A stretch of 64,000 bases of DNA from JADKBO01 sp037968395 (GTDB lineage Bacteria > Bacteroidota > Bacteroidia > Chitinophagales > Saprospiraceae), in the NCBI GenBank assembly GCA_037968395.1, contig JBBKVK010000322.1:1-64000 (forward strand), written 5' to 3'. Below are positions 9,190 through 16,484 of the stretch, one piece after another. Below the pieces are notes generated by a model. The model had not been told where the DNA came from, did no database searches, and worked only from the letters and a program-made list of their open reading frames with translations. A program made the translations under genes and the position numbers. The first letter of the stretch is position 1, and the number at the start of each line of letters is the position of its first letter.

Positions 9190-9350
9190 TCAAAATATAA
9201 CAATCAATAAGTGCTTGTTATTAATAATTAAAATTGAGTTTTGTTTTCTTGCTTGTTTTGAGCAATCCAATCAAGAAAATAATAAAATAATATATGTTCA
9301 TGGGATTATAATTTGAAAATGACTTTCTGGGGGGAAAGTCATTTTTTTTT
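9190..9350 (+). ncRNA. Putative small RNA, unit 2 of a tandem pair
   Basis: A predicted transcript of about 160 nt, a diverged and shorter copy of the unit ending at 9013. The conserved parts are AAATTGAGTTTTGT (9231-9244), a hairpin with perfect 8-bp arms TTTTCTTG (9244-9251) and CAAGAAAA (9272-9279), and GTTCATGGGATTA (9297-9309) directly before the terminator. The hairpin arms differ from unit 1 while pairing is kept, and the terminator stem changes in a compensatory way (ACTTCC/GGAAGT against ACTTTC/GAAAGT). That is the behaviour of a structural RNA. Function and family are unknown. Confidence 0.55.
9316..9350 (+). terminator. Rho-independent terminator of small RNA unit 2
   Basis: A perfect 12-bp stem (AAAATGACTTTC with its complement), loop TGGGGG, then a run of nine T. 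Confidence 0.93.
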
Positions 9351-9456
9351 GTACCTACTAGAGATATCACATTATTATTCAAATTTTACCCAACCCTTCT
9401 GCATCTAGTATGTAATCTATTCTTTATATTTATGCAATCAGATAAAATTTACATTC

Positions 9457-10311
9457 GTGAAAAGGAGAGACATAATCAGGCTTGGAGCTACAAGCCCAAT
9501 AATTGGCCTTACATTACCATCCAAATTATTTCAACCTAATAATAAATTAAAAGGCAAGGTAAATCATTCTGTTTGTAGATGGTGTTACAATTCTATACCA
9601 TTAGCTAAACTTGTTGATGATGCTCAAGAACTAGGGCTAAAATCAATTGAATTACTAGATCTTTCTGAAATTAAATTAATCACCCAAAAGGGTTTAACAT
9701 GTGCGATTGCTAATGGAAGTAAACTTGGTATTACTAAAGGATTTAATGACTCATCTAATCATTCTAAGTTATTTGAAGATTATTCTTATTTACTTCCCAG
9801 ATTATCAGAACTTGGTATATCTCAAGTAATTTGCTTCAGCGGCAATAAAAACTCTAAATCTAATGCTGAGGGAATAGAAAATTGTGCCAAAGGACTTGAC
9901 CCTGTAGTAAAATTAGCTCAAAAATATAATATTAAAGTAGTCATGGAATTATTAAATAGTAAGGTAGATCATCATGATTATCATTGCGACCACACCGACT
10001 GGGGGGTGTCCTTAGTAGAAAAACTTGGAAGCCCTAATTTCAGTTTGTTATATGATATTTATCATATGCAAATTATGGAGGGAGACATAATCTCAACTAT
10101 TACTCAAAACAGTAAGTATATCTCTCACTTTCATACGGGTGGTGTTCCTGGCAGAAATGAAATAAATGAAACTCAAGAACTAAATTATAAGAGAATAATT
10201 GAAGCAATAATTGGCACAGGGTTCTCAGGGTATATTGCTCAAGAATTCATTCCTACAAGACAAGACCTAATTGCATCTTTAAGGGAAGGAATAAATATTT
10301 GCGATATTTAA
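9457..10311 (+). CDS. Hydroxypyruvate-isomerase-like TIM-barrel protein
   Basis: A 284-residue member of the sugar-phosphate isomerase/epimerase (AP-endonuclease 2 type TIM-barrel) superfamily, closest in feel to hydroxypyruvate isomerases. The start is GTG; the first residues MKRRDIIRLG form a twin-arginine-type leader with a hydrophobic stretch, so export by Tat is plausible but not certain. Metal-site features of the fold are visible: VVMELLNSK with a Glu, LLYDIYHMQ with Asp and His, HFHTGGVPGR, and the late Glu in IAQEFIPT. It heads a three-gene operon; the GMC oxidoreductase follows after 15 bases. A joint role in oxidising and isomerising a sugar or polyol acid is an inference from context. 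Confidence 0.78.
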   Translation: MKRRDIIRLGATSPIIGLTLPSKLFQPNNKLKGKVNHSVCRWCYNSIPLAKLVDDAQELGLKSIELLDLSEIKLITQKGLTCAIANGSKLGITKGFNDSSNHSKLFEDYSYLLPRLSELGISQVICFSGNKNSKSNAEGIENCAKGLDPVVKLAQKYNIKVVMELLNSKVDHHDYHCDHTDWGVSLVEKLGSPNFSLLYDIYHMQIMEGDIISTITQNSKYISHFHTGGVPGRNEINETQELNYKRIIEAIIGTGFSGYIAQEFIPTRQDLIASLREGINICDI

Positions 10312-10326
10312 TAAAAAAGGAAATAA

Positions 10327-12027
10327 ATGTATTTTAACAATAATAAAAAAGATGACGTAACCTATGATGCTATTGTAATAGGATCAGGAATTAGTGGTGG
10401 ATGGGCAGCAAAAGAATTATCGGAAAAAGGGCTTAAAACATTAGTGTTAGAAAGGGGCAGAATGGTAAAACATGGTGACTACCCTACTGCCAATTTAGAC
10501 GATTGGGAACTGCCTAACAGAAACCAGATGACCCAAAATGAATTAAAAGACTATTCTATACAAAACCGAACAGGATATACAATTCAACCAGCATATTTAC
10601 ATTGGTGGGTAAAAGATACCGAACATCCATATACTGAAGAAAAGCCATTTGATTGGATACGAGGTCATCATGTAGGAGGTCGATCTCTTATGTGGGGTAG
10701 ACAAAGTTACAGATTAAGTAACTTAGATTTTGAAGCAAATGCAAAAGAAGGTATAGCTGTAGACTGGCCCGTAAGGTATGAAGAAATAGCTCCTTGGTAT
10801 GACCATGTAGAAAAATTCATAGGCGTTAGTGGACAAAAAGAAGGTTTATCTAATTTACCAGATGGTCAATTTTTGAAACCAATGGATCTAAATTGTCTAG
10901 AAAAAAAAGTAAAAGAAAGTATTTTAAAAAACTATGATGACAGAATCCTAACCATCGGGAGAACAGCTCACCTAACAGAACCTATTGGGACTAGAGGAAC
11001 TTGTCAATCTAGAGATAGATGTATGAGGGGCTGTCCATATGGAGCTTACTTTAGCAGTAATGCATCTACATTGCCGGCTGCAGAAGCGAGCGGGAATTAC
11101 ACAATACGACCTGATTCGGTTGTTACTGAGATAGTTTATGATGACACCACACAAAAAGCAACAAGTGTAAGAATTATCGACAGGCTAACAGGTGACAGTT
11201 TAGAATATTTTGCAAAGGTTATCTTTTGTTGTGCCTCCACTCTTGGAACAGCAACATTACTATTAAATTCAGTTTCTGAAAGATTTCCAAATGGATTAGG
11301 GAATGACAGTGGCGAGTTAGGTCACAATTTAATGGATCATCATTTTATGTTAGGAGCATCAGGGTATTCAGATGAATTTCAAGATCAATATTTCAAGGGA
11401 AGAAGACCAAATGGAATATATGTACCTAGGTTTCAAAACTTAAATGATAAGACTAAAAGAAAATATTTAAGAGGCTTTGGATATCAGGGTGGGGCCAATA
11501 GAGAAGGTTGGTGGAAATCAATTAAAGAAGCAGATTTTGGTAAATCTTTTAAAGACAATTTACAAAATCCTGGAAACTGGACTATGGGATTAATGGGTTT
11601 TGGCGAATGTCTGCCTTATTATGAAAATATGGTTACTTTAAATAAAGATGTAGTAGATATTAATGGTCAACCAACATTAAATATTGACTGTGAATGGAAA
11701 GAGAATGAATATGAAATGCGAAAAGAAATGATGTCAGCAGCAGCAGAAATGTTAGAAAAAGCAGGGCTTAAGAATGTAAAAACGTATGACAACGGTTGTA
11801 ATCCTGGCTTAGGAATTCATGAGATGGGGACTGCTAGAATGGGTCGTGATCCAAAAACATCGGTTTTAAACGGATTTAATCAAATTCATGCAGTTAAGAA
11901 TGTCTTTGTAACAGATGGTTCATTTATGACTTCAGCTGCATGCCAAAACCCCTCTTTAACCTATATGGCTTTTACAGCCCGAGCTGCAAACTATGCAGTA
12001 GGAGAGCTTAAGCAAGGTAACCTTTAA
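10327..12027 (+). CDS. GMC-family FAD oxidoreductase, large subunit
   Basis: A 566-residue flavoprotein of the glucose-methanol-choline family. The FAD-binding GSGISGG (G19-G24) follows a short leader, the second FAD motif VGGRSLMWGRQ is near residue 120, and the C-terminal family motif HEMGTARMG (H498) and ACQNPSLT (N541) are present. Three cysteines at 226, 232 and 236 (CQSRDRCMRGCP) have the C-x5-C-x3-C-P spacing of the [3Fe-4S] ligands in the FAD-dependent glucose dehydrogenase alpha subunit, which suggests electron transfer out of the flavin rather than use of oxygen. It has no signal peptide of its own; a partner with a Tat-type leader is encoded next. Substrate unknown; sugars or polyols are likely. 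Confidence 0.88.
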   Translation: MYFNNNKKDDVTYDAIVIGSGISGGWAAKELSEKGLKTLVLERGRMVKHGDYPTANLDDWELPNRNQMTQNELKDYSIQNRTGYTIQPAYLHWWVKDTEHPYTEEKPFDWIRGHHVGGRSLMWGRQSYRLSNLDFEANAKEGIAVDWPVRYEEIAPWYDHVEKFIGVSGQKEGLSNLPDGQFLKPMDLNCLEKKVKESILKNYDDRILTIGRTAHLTEPIGTRGTCQSRDRCMRGCPYGAYFSSNASTLPAAEASGNYTIRPDSVVTEIVYDDTTQKATSVRIIDRLTGDSLEYFAKVIFCCASTLGTATLLLNSVSERFPNGLGNDSGELGHNLMDHHFMLGASGYSDEFQDQYFKGRRPNGIYVPRFQNLNDKTKRKYLRGFGYQGGANREGWWKSIKEADFGKSFKDNLQNPGNWTMGLMGFGECLPYYENMVTLNKDVVDINGQPTLNIDCEWKENEYEMRKEMMSAAAEMLEKAGLKNVKTYDNGCNPGLGIHEMGTARMGRDPKTSVLNGFNQIHAVKNVFVTDGSFMTSAACQNPSLTYMAFTARAANYAVGELKQGNL

Positions 12028-12041
12028 TTAATACGAACAAA

Positions 12042-12635
12042 ATGACAAATAAAACGAATAATTCAAATACTTTAAGTCGACGAGATTCTCTTAAATCCCT
12101 TTCATTATTAACTGGGTTCTTTTTTACAACTGGAGCAACATCAGCTTATTTATCAGGATGTAAGGCTGATATATCAACAAATTGGTCTCCTGTATCATTA
12201 AGTATTGATCAACTTGAACTAATCAAACAAGCTACTGAAAGGATATTACCTAAGACTGATACACCAGGTGCTAACGATGCTTTAGTTCATAGGTATATTG
12301 ATAATGCTATAACCAATATTTATAAAACTGAAGATAAAGTAAAATTCATTACTGGAATTGAAACTTTTGATAATATTTCAAGAGAAAAATATAAAAAGAA
12401 ATTTATTGAACTGAATCAAGAAAAAATGGATGATGTACTTAAGATCCTTGCCCAAGAATGGAAAGAATCCAAAACAGGTGATAATCCAATATTTAAGGAA
12501 CTGAGGGACTTAACTGTCATAGGGTTCGCCACAAGTGAAATTGGAGCAAAGGAATTTTTCTTTTATGACCCAATTCCAGGGCCCTATCAAGGCTGTATAA
12601 ACTATAGCGATATAGGTAAAACCTATGCTTTGTAG
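12042..12635 (+). CDS. Gluconate 2-dehydrogenase subunit 3-like protein
   Basis: A 197-residue small subunit expected to pair with the GMC protein just upstream (gap 14 bases). The leader SRRDSLKSLSLL followed by a hydrophobic stretch is Tat-like, and LSGC could be a lipobox, so the complex may be carried to the periplasm on this subunit and anchored there. The body resembles the gluconate 2-dehydrogenase subunit 3 / FAD-GDH gamma family, including ERILPKTDTPGAND near residue 67 and a C-terminal FFFYDPIPGPYQGC. Family members act as export partner and chaperone of the flavin subunit. The stop codon TAG lies at the left end of a palindromic element. Confidence 0.82.
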   Translation: MTNKTNNSNTLSRRDSLKSLSLLTGFFFTTGATSAYLSGCKADISTNWSPVSLSIDQLELIKQATERILPKTDTPGANDALVHRYIDNAITNIYKTEDKVKFITGIETFDNISREKYKKKFIELNQEKMDDVLKILAQEWKESKTGDNPIFKELRDLTVIGFATSEIGAKEFFFYDPIPGPYQGCINYSDIGKTYAL

Positions 12636-12888
12636 TTAAACCCGCATTATGCGTTAGAAAATCCCCGCCTGCCAAAGTCTTGTACGGCGGGCAGGTATTG
12701 CGGACTGAAACAGCTTCAAAATAAGTCGTGTTACTCACTTTTCTTCCTTCACCATAGTGGTTGACTAACGCAGAGCGTCACAGGTTATGATTCAGTCAGT
12801 AAAAGTGCTTATTTTGCCTGCCTGTCCAGCAGGCAGGTTGGTTTTTCAACCCTCATTACAAAGTTCTAATGCATAAAGCGGGTTAAAC
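12635..12888. mobile_element. MITE-like palindromic element
   Basis: 254 bases without a gene, bounded by imperfect inverted repeats of 23 bases (12635-12657 and 12866-12888; 19 of 23 positions pair; shared core AACCCGC...ATGC). Inside are further nested inverted pairs: CAAAATAAG with CTTATTTTG, GACTGAA with TTCAGTC, a GC-rich pair CCTGCC/GGCAGG near 12668-12695, and a perfect hairpin at 12817-12837. Base composition is clearly more GC-rich than the flanks. No transposase is present, so it would be non-autonomous. A chromosomal repeat of another kind is possible. Confidence 0.6.
12817..12837. repeat. Perfect hairpin inside the MITE-like element
   Basis: CCTGCCTG, loop TCCAG, CAGGCAGG: an 8-bp perfect GC-rich stem, unusual in this AT-rich DNA. 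A related, imperfect CCGCCTGCC...GGCGGGCAGG pair lies at about 12665-12695. Confidence 0.7.
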
Positions 12889-12940
12889 ACAATAAGAAAA
12901 ATTAAAAGTATTTATTTACTATCCTTTAATTAATAATATA

Positions 12941-12973
12941 AAAAAAGGGCTTTCATAAATTATGAAAACCCTT
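12941..12973 (-). terminator. Rho-independent terminator of the ribosomal superoperon
   Basis: Read on the minus strand, a 13-bp stem with one mismatch (AAGGGTTTTCATA against TATGAAAGCCCTT) is followed by a T run. It starts about 20 bases after the rplQ stop codon. Confidence 0.85.
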
Positions 12974-12994
12974 ATCCTTATATTTAATACTCTA

Positions 12995-13486
12995 TTATTC
13001 TTCCTCTTGACTACCTTTTACAGCTGTTGATTTTACTGCATTTGAGGTGTCACTATCACTACTAGTCTTTGATCTTCTAGATCTTCTAGTTTTTCCGGTA
13101 CCAGTATTTGATGAATTATTGTATGTTTCGTTAAAATCTACAAATTCAATCATTGCCATTTCAGCACTATCTCCTTTTCTAAATCCAGTTTTAATGATAC
13201 GAAGGTATCCACCTGGTCTTTCAGCTACAACTGGGCCAATTACATCAAATAACTCTTTTACAGCTTCCTTATTTTGCAAATAAGAGAATACTACTCTTCT
13301 AGAGTGCTGCTCATTGTTTTTACATTTTGTAATTACCGGCTCAACAAATACCCTCAAAGCTTTTGCTTTAGCAAGTGTAGTATTAATCCTTTTGTGTTCT
13401 ATTAATGAAATAGATAGATTTTTCAAAAGGGCTTTTCTGTGTCCTTTTTTTCTTCCTAAATGGTTGAATTTTTTTCCGTGTCTCAT
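12995..13486 (-). CDS. rplQ: 50S ribosomal protein L17
   Basis: Large-subunit protein near the exit tunnel. The conserved core occupies residues 1-115, beginning MRHGKKFNHLGRKKGHRKALLKNL. The remaining 48 residues are a low-complexity tail rich in Ser, Thr, Lys and Arg (two RRSR blocks), so the 163 residues exceed the roughly 125 of E. coli L17; such tails are common in Bacteroidetes. It is the last gene of the superoperon, 110 bases after rpoA, and is followed by a terminator. Confidence 0.96.
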   Translation of the reverse strand: MRHGKKFNHLGRKKGHRKALLKNLSISLIEHKRINTTLAKAKALRVFVEPVITKCKNNEQHSRRVVFSYLQNKEAVKELFDVIGPVVAERPGGYLRIIKTGFRKGDSAEMAMIEFVDFNETYNNSSNTGTGKTRRSRRSKTSSDSDTSNAVKSTAVKGSQEEE

Positions 13487-13596
13487 GACTAATTATTCCG
13501 CATCACCTTCGATTCTACGTTGTACGACCTCAACTTTATGGAATCTGAGTAATATGCCGTTATATAATATACCTATAGGTCGTTTCGATACCTAAT
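13487..13596 (-). other. Unusual rpoA-rplQ spacer, possible dispersed repeat
   Basis: 110 bases, the widest gap in the superoperon, with more CpG than its surroundings. It contains the perfect palindrome ACCTATAGGT (13570-13579) and a distant pair CGACCT/AGGTCG. A frame on the minus strand stays open for 24 codons before the TAG (ending SYNVESKVMRNN) but has no convincing start at its left. It could be an inserted repeat or a structured leader of rplQ. Confidence 0.4.
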
Positions 13597-14595
13597 TTAT
13601 TCTTCGTCTAATTTGTATTTACTTAAATCCATACCAAAAGTAAGTCCTTTAATATTTAAGAGCTCTTCAATTTCAACTAATGATTTTTTTCCGAAATTTC
13701 TAAATTTCAACAACTCATGAGTGTCAAACTTTACTAATTCTCCTAAAGTGTTAATCTTAGCAGCTTTCAAACAGTTGTATGCTCTTACAGACAAGTCCAA
13801 ATCTTCTAAAGAAGTCTTAAGAAGTTTTCTCATATGAAGGATGTGCTCATCTACAATATTTTCTTCTTTACTTGAAGAGTCATTAAATGTGATATTTTCA
13901 TCCGTAATTAACATTAAATGTTGAATTACAATTCTAGAAGCTTCTTTTATTGCTTCCTCTGGATGAATTGTACCATCAGTTTTAATATCAATTGTTAACT
14001 TCTCGTAATCAGTTCTTTGTTCTACCCTTGTGTTTTCAACCTTGTATGCAACTTTCTTAATTGGAGTATAAATAGCGTCTACTGGCACAACACCGATAGG
14101 GGCATCTTTTGGCAAATTCTCTTCAGCAGGAACATATCCTCTCCCCTTAGTAACAGTAAGCTCTATTTCTAAACCTACACTATTTTCCATACTACAGATT
14201 TTAAGGTCAGGGTTCATAACCTTAAACATATTAGTTGTTGACTCAATATCACCAGCTAAAAATTCCTCCTTACCACTTATAGTCAAATACAATTTTTCTT
14301 CAGCACTATTGAAATCTTCCAAAACTGGCTTTAATCTAACCTGTTTAATATTAAGAATGATATCAACTACATCTTCAACTACACCTTTTATAGTACCAAA
14401 TTCATGGTCAACCCCACCGATTCTAATTGCAGATATAGCATACCCTTCTAATGAGGAAAGTAACACTCTCCTTAAGGCATTACCAATAGTCTGACCAAAA
14501 CCTGGCTCTAATGGTTTAAACTCAAAAGTGCCTTCAAAATCATCTGATTTTTGCAATCTGATTTTATCAGGCTTTTGGAAATTAAGAATACTCAT
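13597..14595 (-). CDS. rpoA: DNA-directed RNA polymerase subunit alpha
   Basis: Alpha subunit (332 residues), which nucleates assembly of the core polymerase. The N-terminal domain carries FKPLEPGFGQTIGNALRRVLLSS, the dimerisation block. After a linker, the C-terminal domain (about 255-325) has the helix-hairpin-helix LSVRAYNCLKAAKINTLGELV that contacts DNA and activators. Length and motifs are normal. It follows rpsD after 76 bases that include a strong hairpin, and precedes rplQ, as in the alpha operon of most bacteria. Confidence 0.97.
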   Translation of the reverse strand: MSILNFQKPDKIRLQKSDDFEGTFEFKPLEPGFGQTIGNALRRVLLSSLEGYAISAIRIGGVDHEFGTIKGVVEDVVDIILNIKQVRLKPVLEDFNSAEEKLYLTISGKEEFLAGDIESTTNMFKVMNPDLKICSMENSVGLEIELTVTKGRGYVPAEENLPKDAPIGVVPVDAIYTPIKKVAYKVENTRVEQRTDYEKLTIDIKTDGTIHPEEAIKEASRIVIQHLMLITDENITFNDSSSKEENIVDEHILHMRKLLKTSLEDLDLSVRAYNCLKAAKINTLGELVKFDTHELLKFRNFGKKSLVEIEELLNIKGLTFGMDLSKYKLDEE

Positions 14596-14631
14596 ATTAT
14601 AGTGAGTTATATATTTATATTAAATAAATTT

Positions 14632-14657
14632 AGCTGTCCTATAAAAATAGGACAGCT
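14632..14657 (-). promoter_or_regulatory. Hairpin between rpsD and rpoA
   Basis: A perfect 11-bp stem (AGCTGTCCTAT with its complement) and a 4-base loop lie between rpsD and rpoA. On the minus strand it is followed by AAATTTATTT, not a clean T run, so it may be an attenuator, a processing site or a transcript-stabilising hairpin rather than a full terminator. Confidence 0.65.
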
Positions 14658-14671
14658 TAAGATAATTTCAA

Positions 14672-15283
14672 TTATTTAGAATAAAGTTCAACGATTAATT
14701 GCTCGTTTAGCTTTTCCGGAATTTTATCTCTTTCTGGATAATCGATAAATTTACCTTCCATTCTCTCTGGATTAAATTCTAACCAAGGAAAATTCCTTAC
14801 ATCGGATTTAGAAGCAACATTATCGATAATGAAATCTTTACTCTTTGATTTACCTCTGACAGTAACTACATCACCAGGTCTCAAAGAATAAGATGGTATA
14901 TTAGTTAAAATACCATTTACTAAAATATGCTTATGCCCAACCATTTGTCTAGCACTGCTTCTTGTTTTAGCAATACCCATTCTAAAGACAGTATTATCTA
15001 ATCTGGATTCTAACAGTTGCAATAACACTTCCCCTGTCACACCAGACTTACTACTTGCTTTTTCAAATAAGTTTCTAAATTGTCTCTCAAGAAGACCGTA
15101 AGTATATTTAGCTTTTTGCTTTTCAGTTAACTGAACAGCATAGTCAGACTTTTGCTTTCTTCTCTTACCCGTTCCATGTTGTCCTGGTGGGTATTTTCTT
15201 CTTTCAAAAGACTTATCGTGACCAAAAATAGCTTCACCTAGTGCTCTAGCTTTTTTGGTTTTTGATCCTGTATATCTCGCCAT
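14672..15283 (-). CDS. rpsD: 30S ribosomal protein S4
   Basis: Primary 16S rRNA-binding protein that starts assembly of the small-subunit body; in many bacteria it also represses its own operon. The 203-residue protein begins MARYTGSKTKKARALGEAIFG and carries the S4 RNA-binding domain in the middle (LESRLDNTVFRMGIAKTRSSARQMVGHKHILVNG). The zinc-finger cysteines of some S4 proteins are absent, so it is the zinc-free type. It lies 21 bases after rpsK; a hairpin follows it. Confidence 0.97.
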   Translation of the reverse strand: MARYTGSKTKKARALGEAIFGHDKSFERRKYPPGQHGTGKRRKQKSDYAVQLTEKQKAKYTYGLLERQFRNLFEKASSKSGVTGEVLLQLLESRLDNTVFRMGIAKTRSSARQMVGHKHILVNGILTNIPSYSLRPGDVVTVRGKSKSKDFIIDNVASKSDVRNFPWLEFNPERMEGKFIDYPERDKIPEKLNEQLIVELYSK

Positions 15284-15304
15284 TACGAATTATTATTTAT
15301 TGGA

Positions 15305-15691
15305 TTATACTCTTCTTTTCTTAGGTGGTCTACACCCATTGTGCGGCATAGGGGTAGTATCTCTTATTCTAAGAACTTTTATCCCGACAGCATCTATTGC
15401 TCTGATTGCAGCTTCTCTACCTGCACCTGGCCCTTTTACAAAAACCTCAGCATTTTTTACACCAGCGTCGTATGCTGTTTGAGCAGCACCAGTTGCTGCT
15501 TGTTGAGCTGCAAACGGAGTATTCTTCTTAGAACCTCTGAAACCTGATTTACCAGCTGATCCCCATGAAATAACCTGTCCTTGATTATTACATACTGAGA
15601 TAATAATATTATTAAAGCTAGCTTGAATATATACCAGTCCATCTGATGTGACTGGAACATTCCTCTTTTTTGCTTTCTTACCTTTAGCCAT
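15305..15691 (-). CDS. rpsK: 30S ribosomal protein S11
   Basis: Small-subunit platform protein near the E site and the anti-Shine-Dalgarno end of 16S rRNA. The 128 residues include NNIIISVCNNQGQVISW and GPGAGREAAIRAI, and the C-terminus ends DTTPMPHNGCRPPKKRRV as in the family. The start ATG follows rpsM by 6 bases. Confidence 0.97.
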   Translation of the reverse strand: MAKGKKAKKRNVPVTSDGLVYIQASFNNIIISVCNNQGQVISWGSAGKSGFRGSKKNTPFAAQQAATGAAQTAYDAGVKNAEVFVKGPGAGREAAIRAIDAVGIKVLRIRDTTPMPHNGCRPPKKRRV

Positions 15692-15697
15692 CTTCTA

Positions 15698-16075
15698 TTA
15701 TTTAGTTGCTTTTTTCTTGTTAGCCACAGTCTTCTTTCTTCCTTTTCTAGTTCTAGCGTTAGTTTTGGTCTTTTGACCTCTAACTGGAAGACCTTTTCTG
15801 TGTCTCAAACCTCTATATGAAACAATATCCATTAGACGTTTAATATTAAGTTGAATTTCACTTCTAAGCACACCTTCAACGACATACTCATCTTGAATCA
15901 ACTTAGAGATAAATTTCACATTATCATCAGTCCATTCATCAACTTTAGTACTTTCGTCAATTCCTGCTAAACTTAATATATCAGAAGCTAAACTTGGTCC
16001 TATACCGTATATATACGTTAAGCCAATTACTCCTCTCTTGTTTTTTGGTAAATCTACGCCTGCTATCCGTGCCAT
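15698..16075 (-). CDS. rpsM: 30S ribosomal protein S13
   Basis: Head protein that contacts the P-site tRNA and forms intersubunit bridges. The 125 residues begin MARIAGVDLPKNKRGVIGLTYIYG; the helix-two-turn-helix region is in the first half, and the basic tail GLPVRGQKTKTNARTRKG reaches toward the tRNA. Normal length; 9 bases after rpmJ. Confidence 0.97.
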   Translation of the reverse strand: MARIAGVDLPKNKRGVIGLTYIYGIGPSLASDILSLAGIDESTKVDEWTDDNVKFISKLIQDEYVVEGVLRSEIQLNIKRLMDIVSYRGLRHRKGLPVRGQKTKTNARTRKGRKKTVANKKKATK

Positions 16076-16084
16076 ATCTATAAA

Positions 16085-16201
16085 TTATCCTTGTCTTTGC
16101 TTAAACTTAGGATTCTTTTTATTAATAATATAAATCTTCCCTTTACGTCTAACGATCTTGCAATCCGCAGATCTTTTTTTAACTGATGCTCTTACTTTCA
16201 T
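16085..16201 (-). CDS. rpmJ: 50S ribosomal protein L36
   Basis: A 38-residue protein reading MKVRASVKKRSADCKIVRRK and ending NPKFKQRQG. It stabilises 23S rRNA near the peptidyl-transferase centre. The zinc ligands of the classical CxxC...Cx4H ribbon are mostly lost: the first Cys is Ser, only C14 of the pair remains, and the C-terminal Cys and His are replaced, so this is the zinc-independent form. It lies between infA and rpsM in the usual order, which together with its full-length match makes the call secure despite its size. Confidence 0.95.
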   Translation of the reverse strand: MKVRASVKKRSADCKIVRRKGKIYIINKKNPKFKQRQG

Positions 16202-16230
16202 TATATATTCTATTTAAAAAGCCTTCTATT

Positions 16231-16449
16231 TTACTTGTACCTATAAGTAATCCTACCTCTACTTAAATCATAAGGTGACATTTCTACAGATACTTTATCC
16301 CCCGGCAAGATTCGAATATAATTCATTCTCATCTTTCCAGATATTGTTGCAACTATTAAATGATCATTCTCTAAACGTACTCTAAACATCGCATTTGAGA
16401 GTGCTTCTTCGATAGTTCCATCTAATGTTATAAGATTTTTATTACTCAT
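16231..16449 (-). CDS. infA: Translation initiation factor IF-1
   Basis: A 72-residue OB-fold protein that blocks the A site of the 30S subunit during initiation. The family length is exact, and the motifs LDGTIEEALSNAMFRVRLENDH and GDKVSVEMSPYDLSRGRI(T)YRYK end it as expected. Its place between map and rpmJ is conserved across many bacteria. Confidence 0.97.
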   Translation of the reverse strand: MSNKNLITLDGTIEEALSNAMFRVRLENDHLIVATISGKMRMNYIRILPGDKVSVEMSPYDLSRGRITYRYK

Positions 16450-16484
16450 TTTTTAAATTGGAGTGCAAATATCTAAAAAATTAC

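Noticed and set aside
13069..13096. Direct repeat of GATCTTCTA in the rplQ region
   Set aside because: It encodes the repeated Arg-Arg-Ser pattern of the L17 tail; it is a coding repeat, not a separate element.
13314..13595. Plus-strand frame of 93 codons across rplQ and the rpoA-rplQ spacer
   Set aside because: Two thirds of it is antisense to L17. The remainder belongs to the unusual spacer, which I report as a possible repeat.
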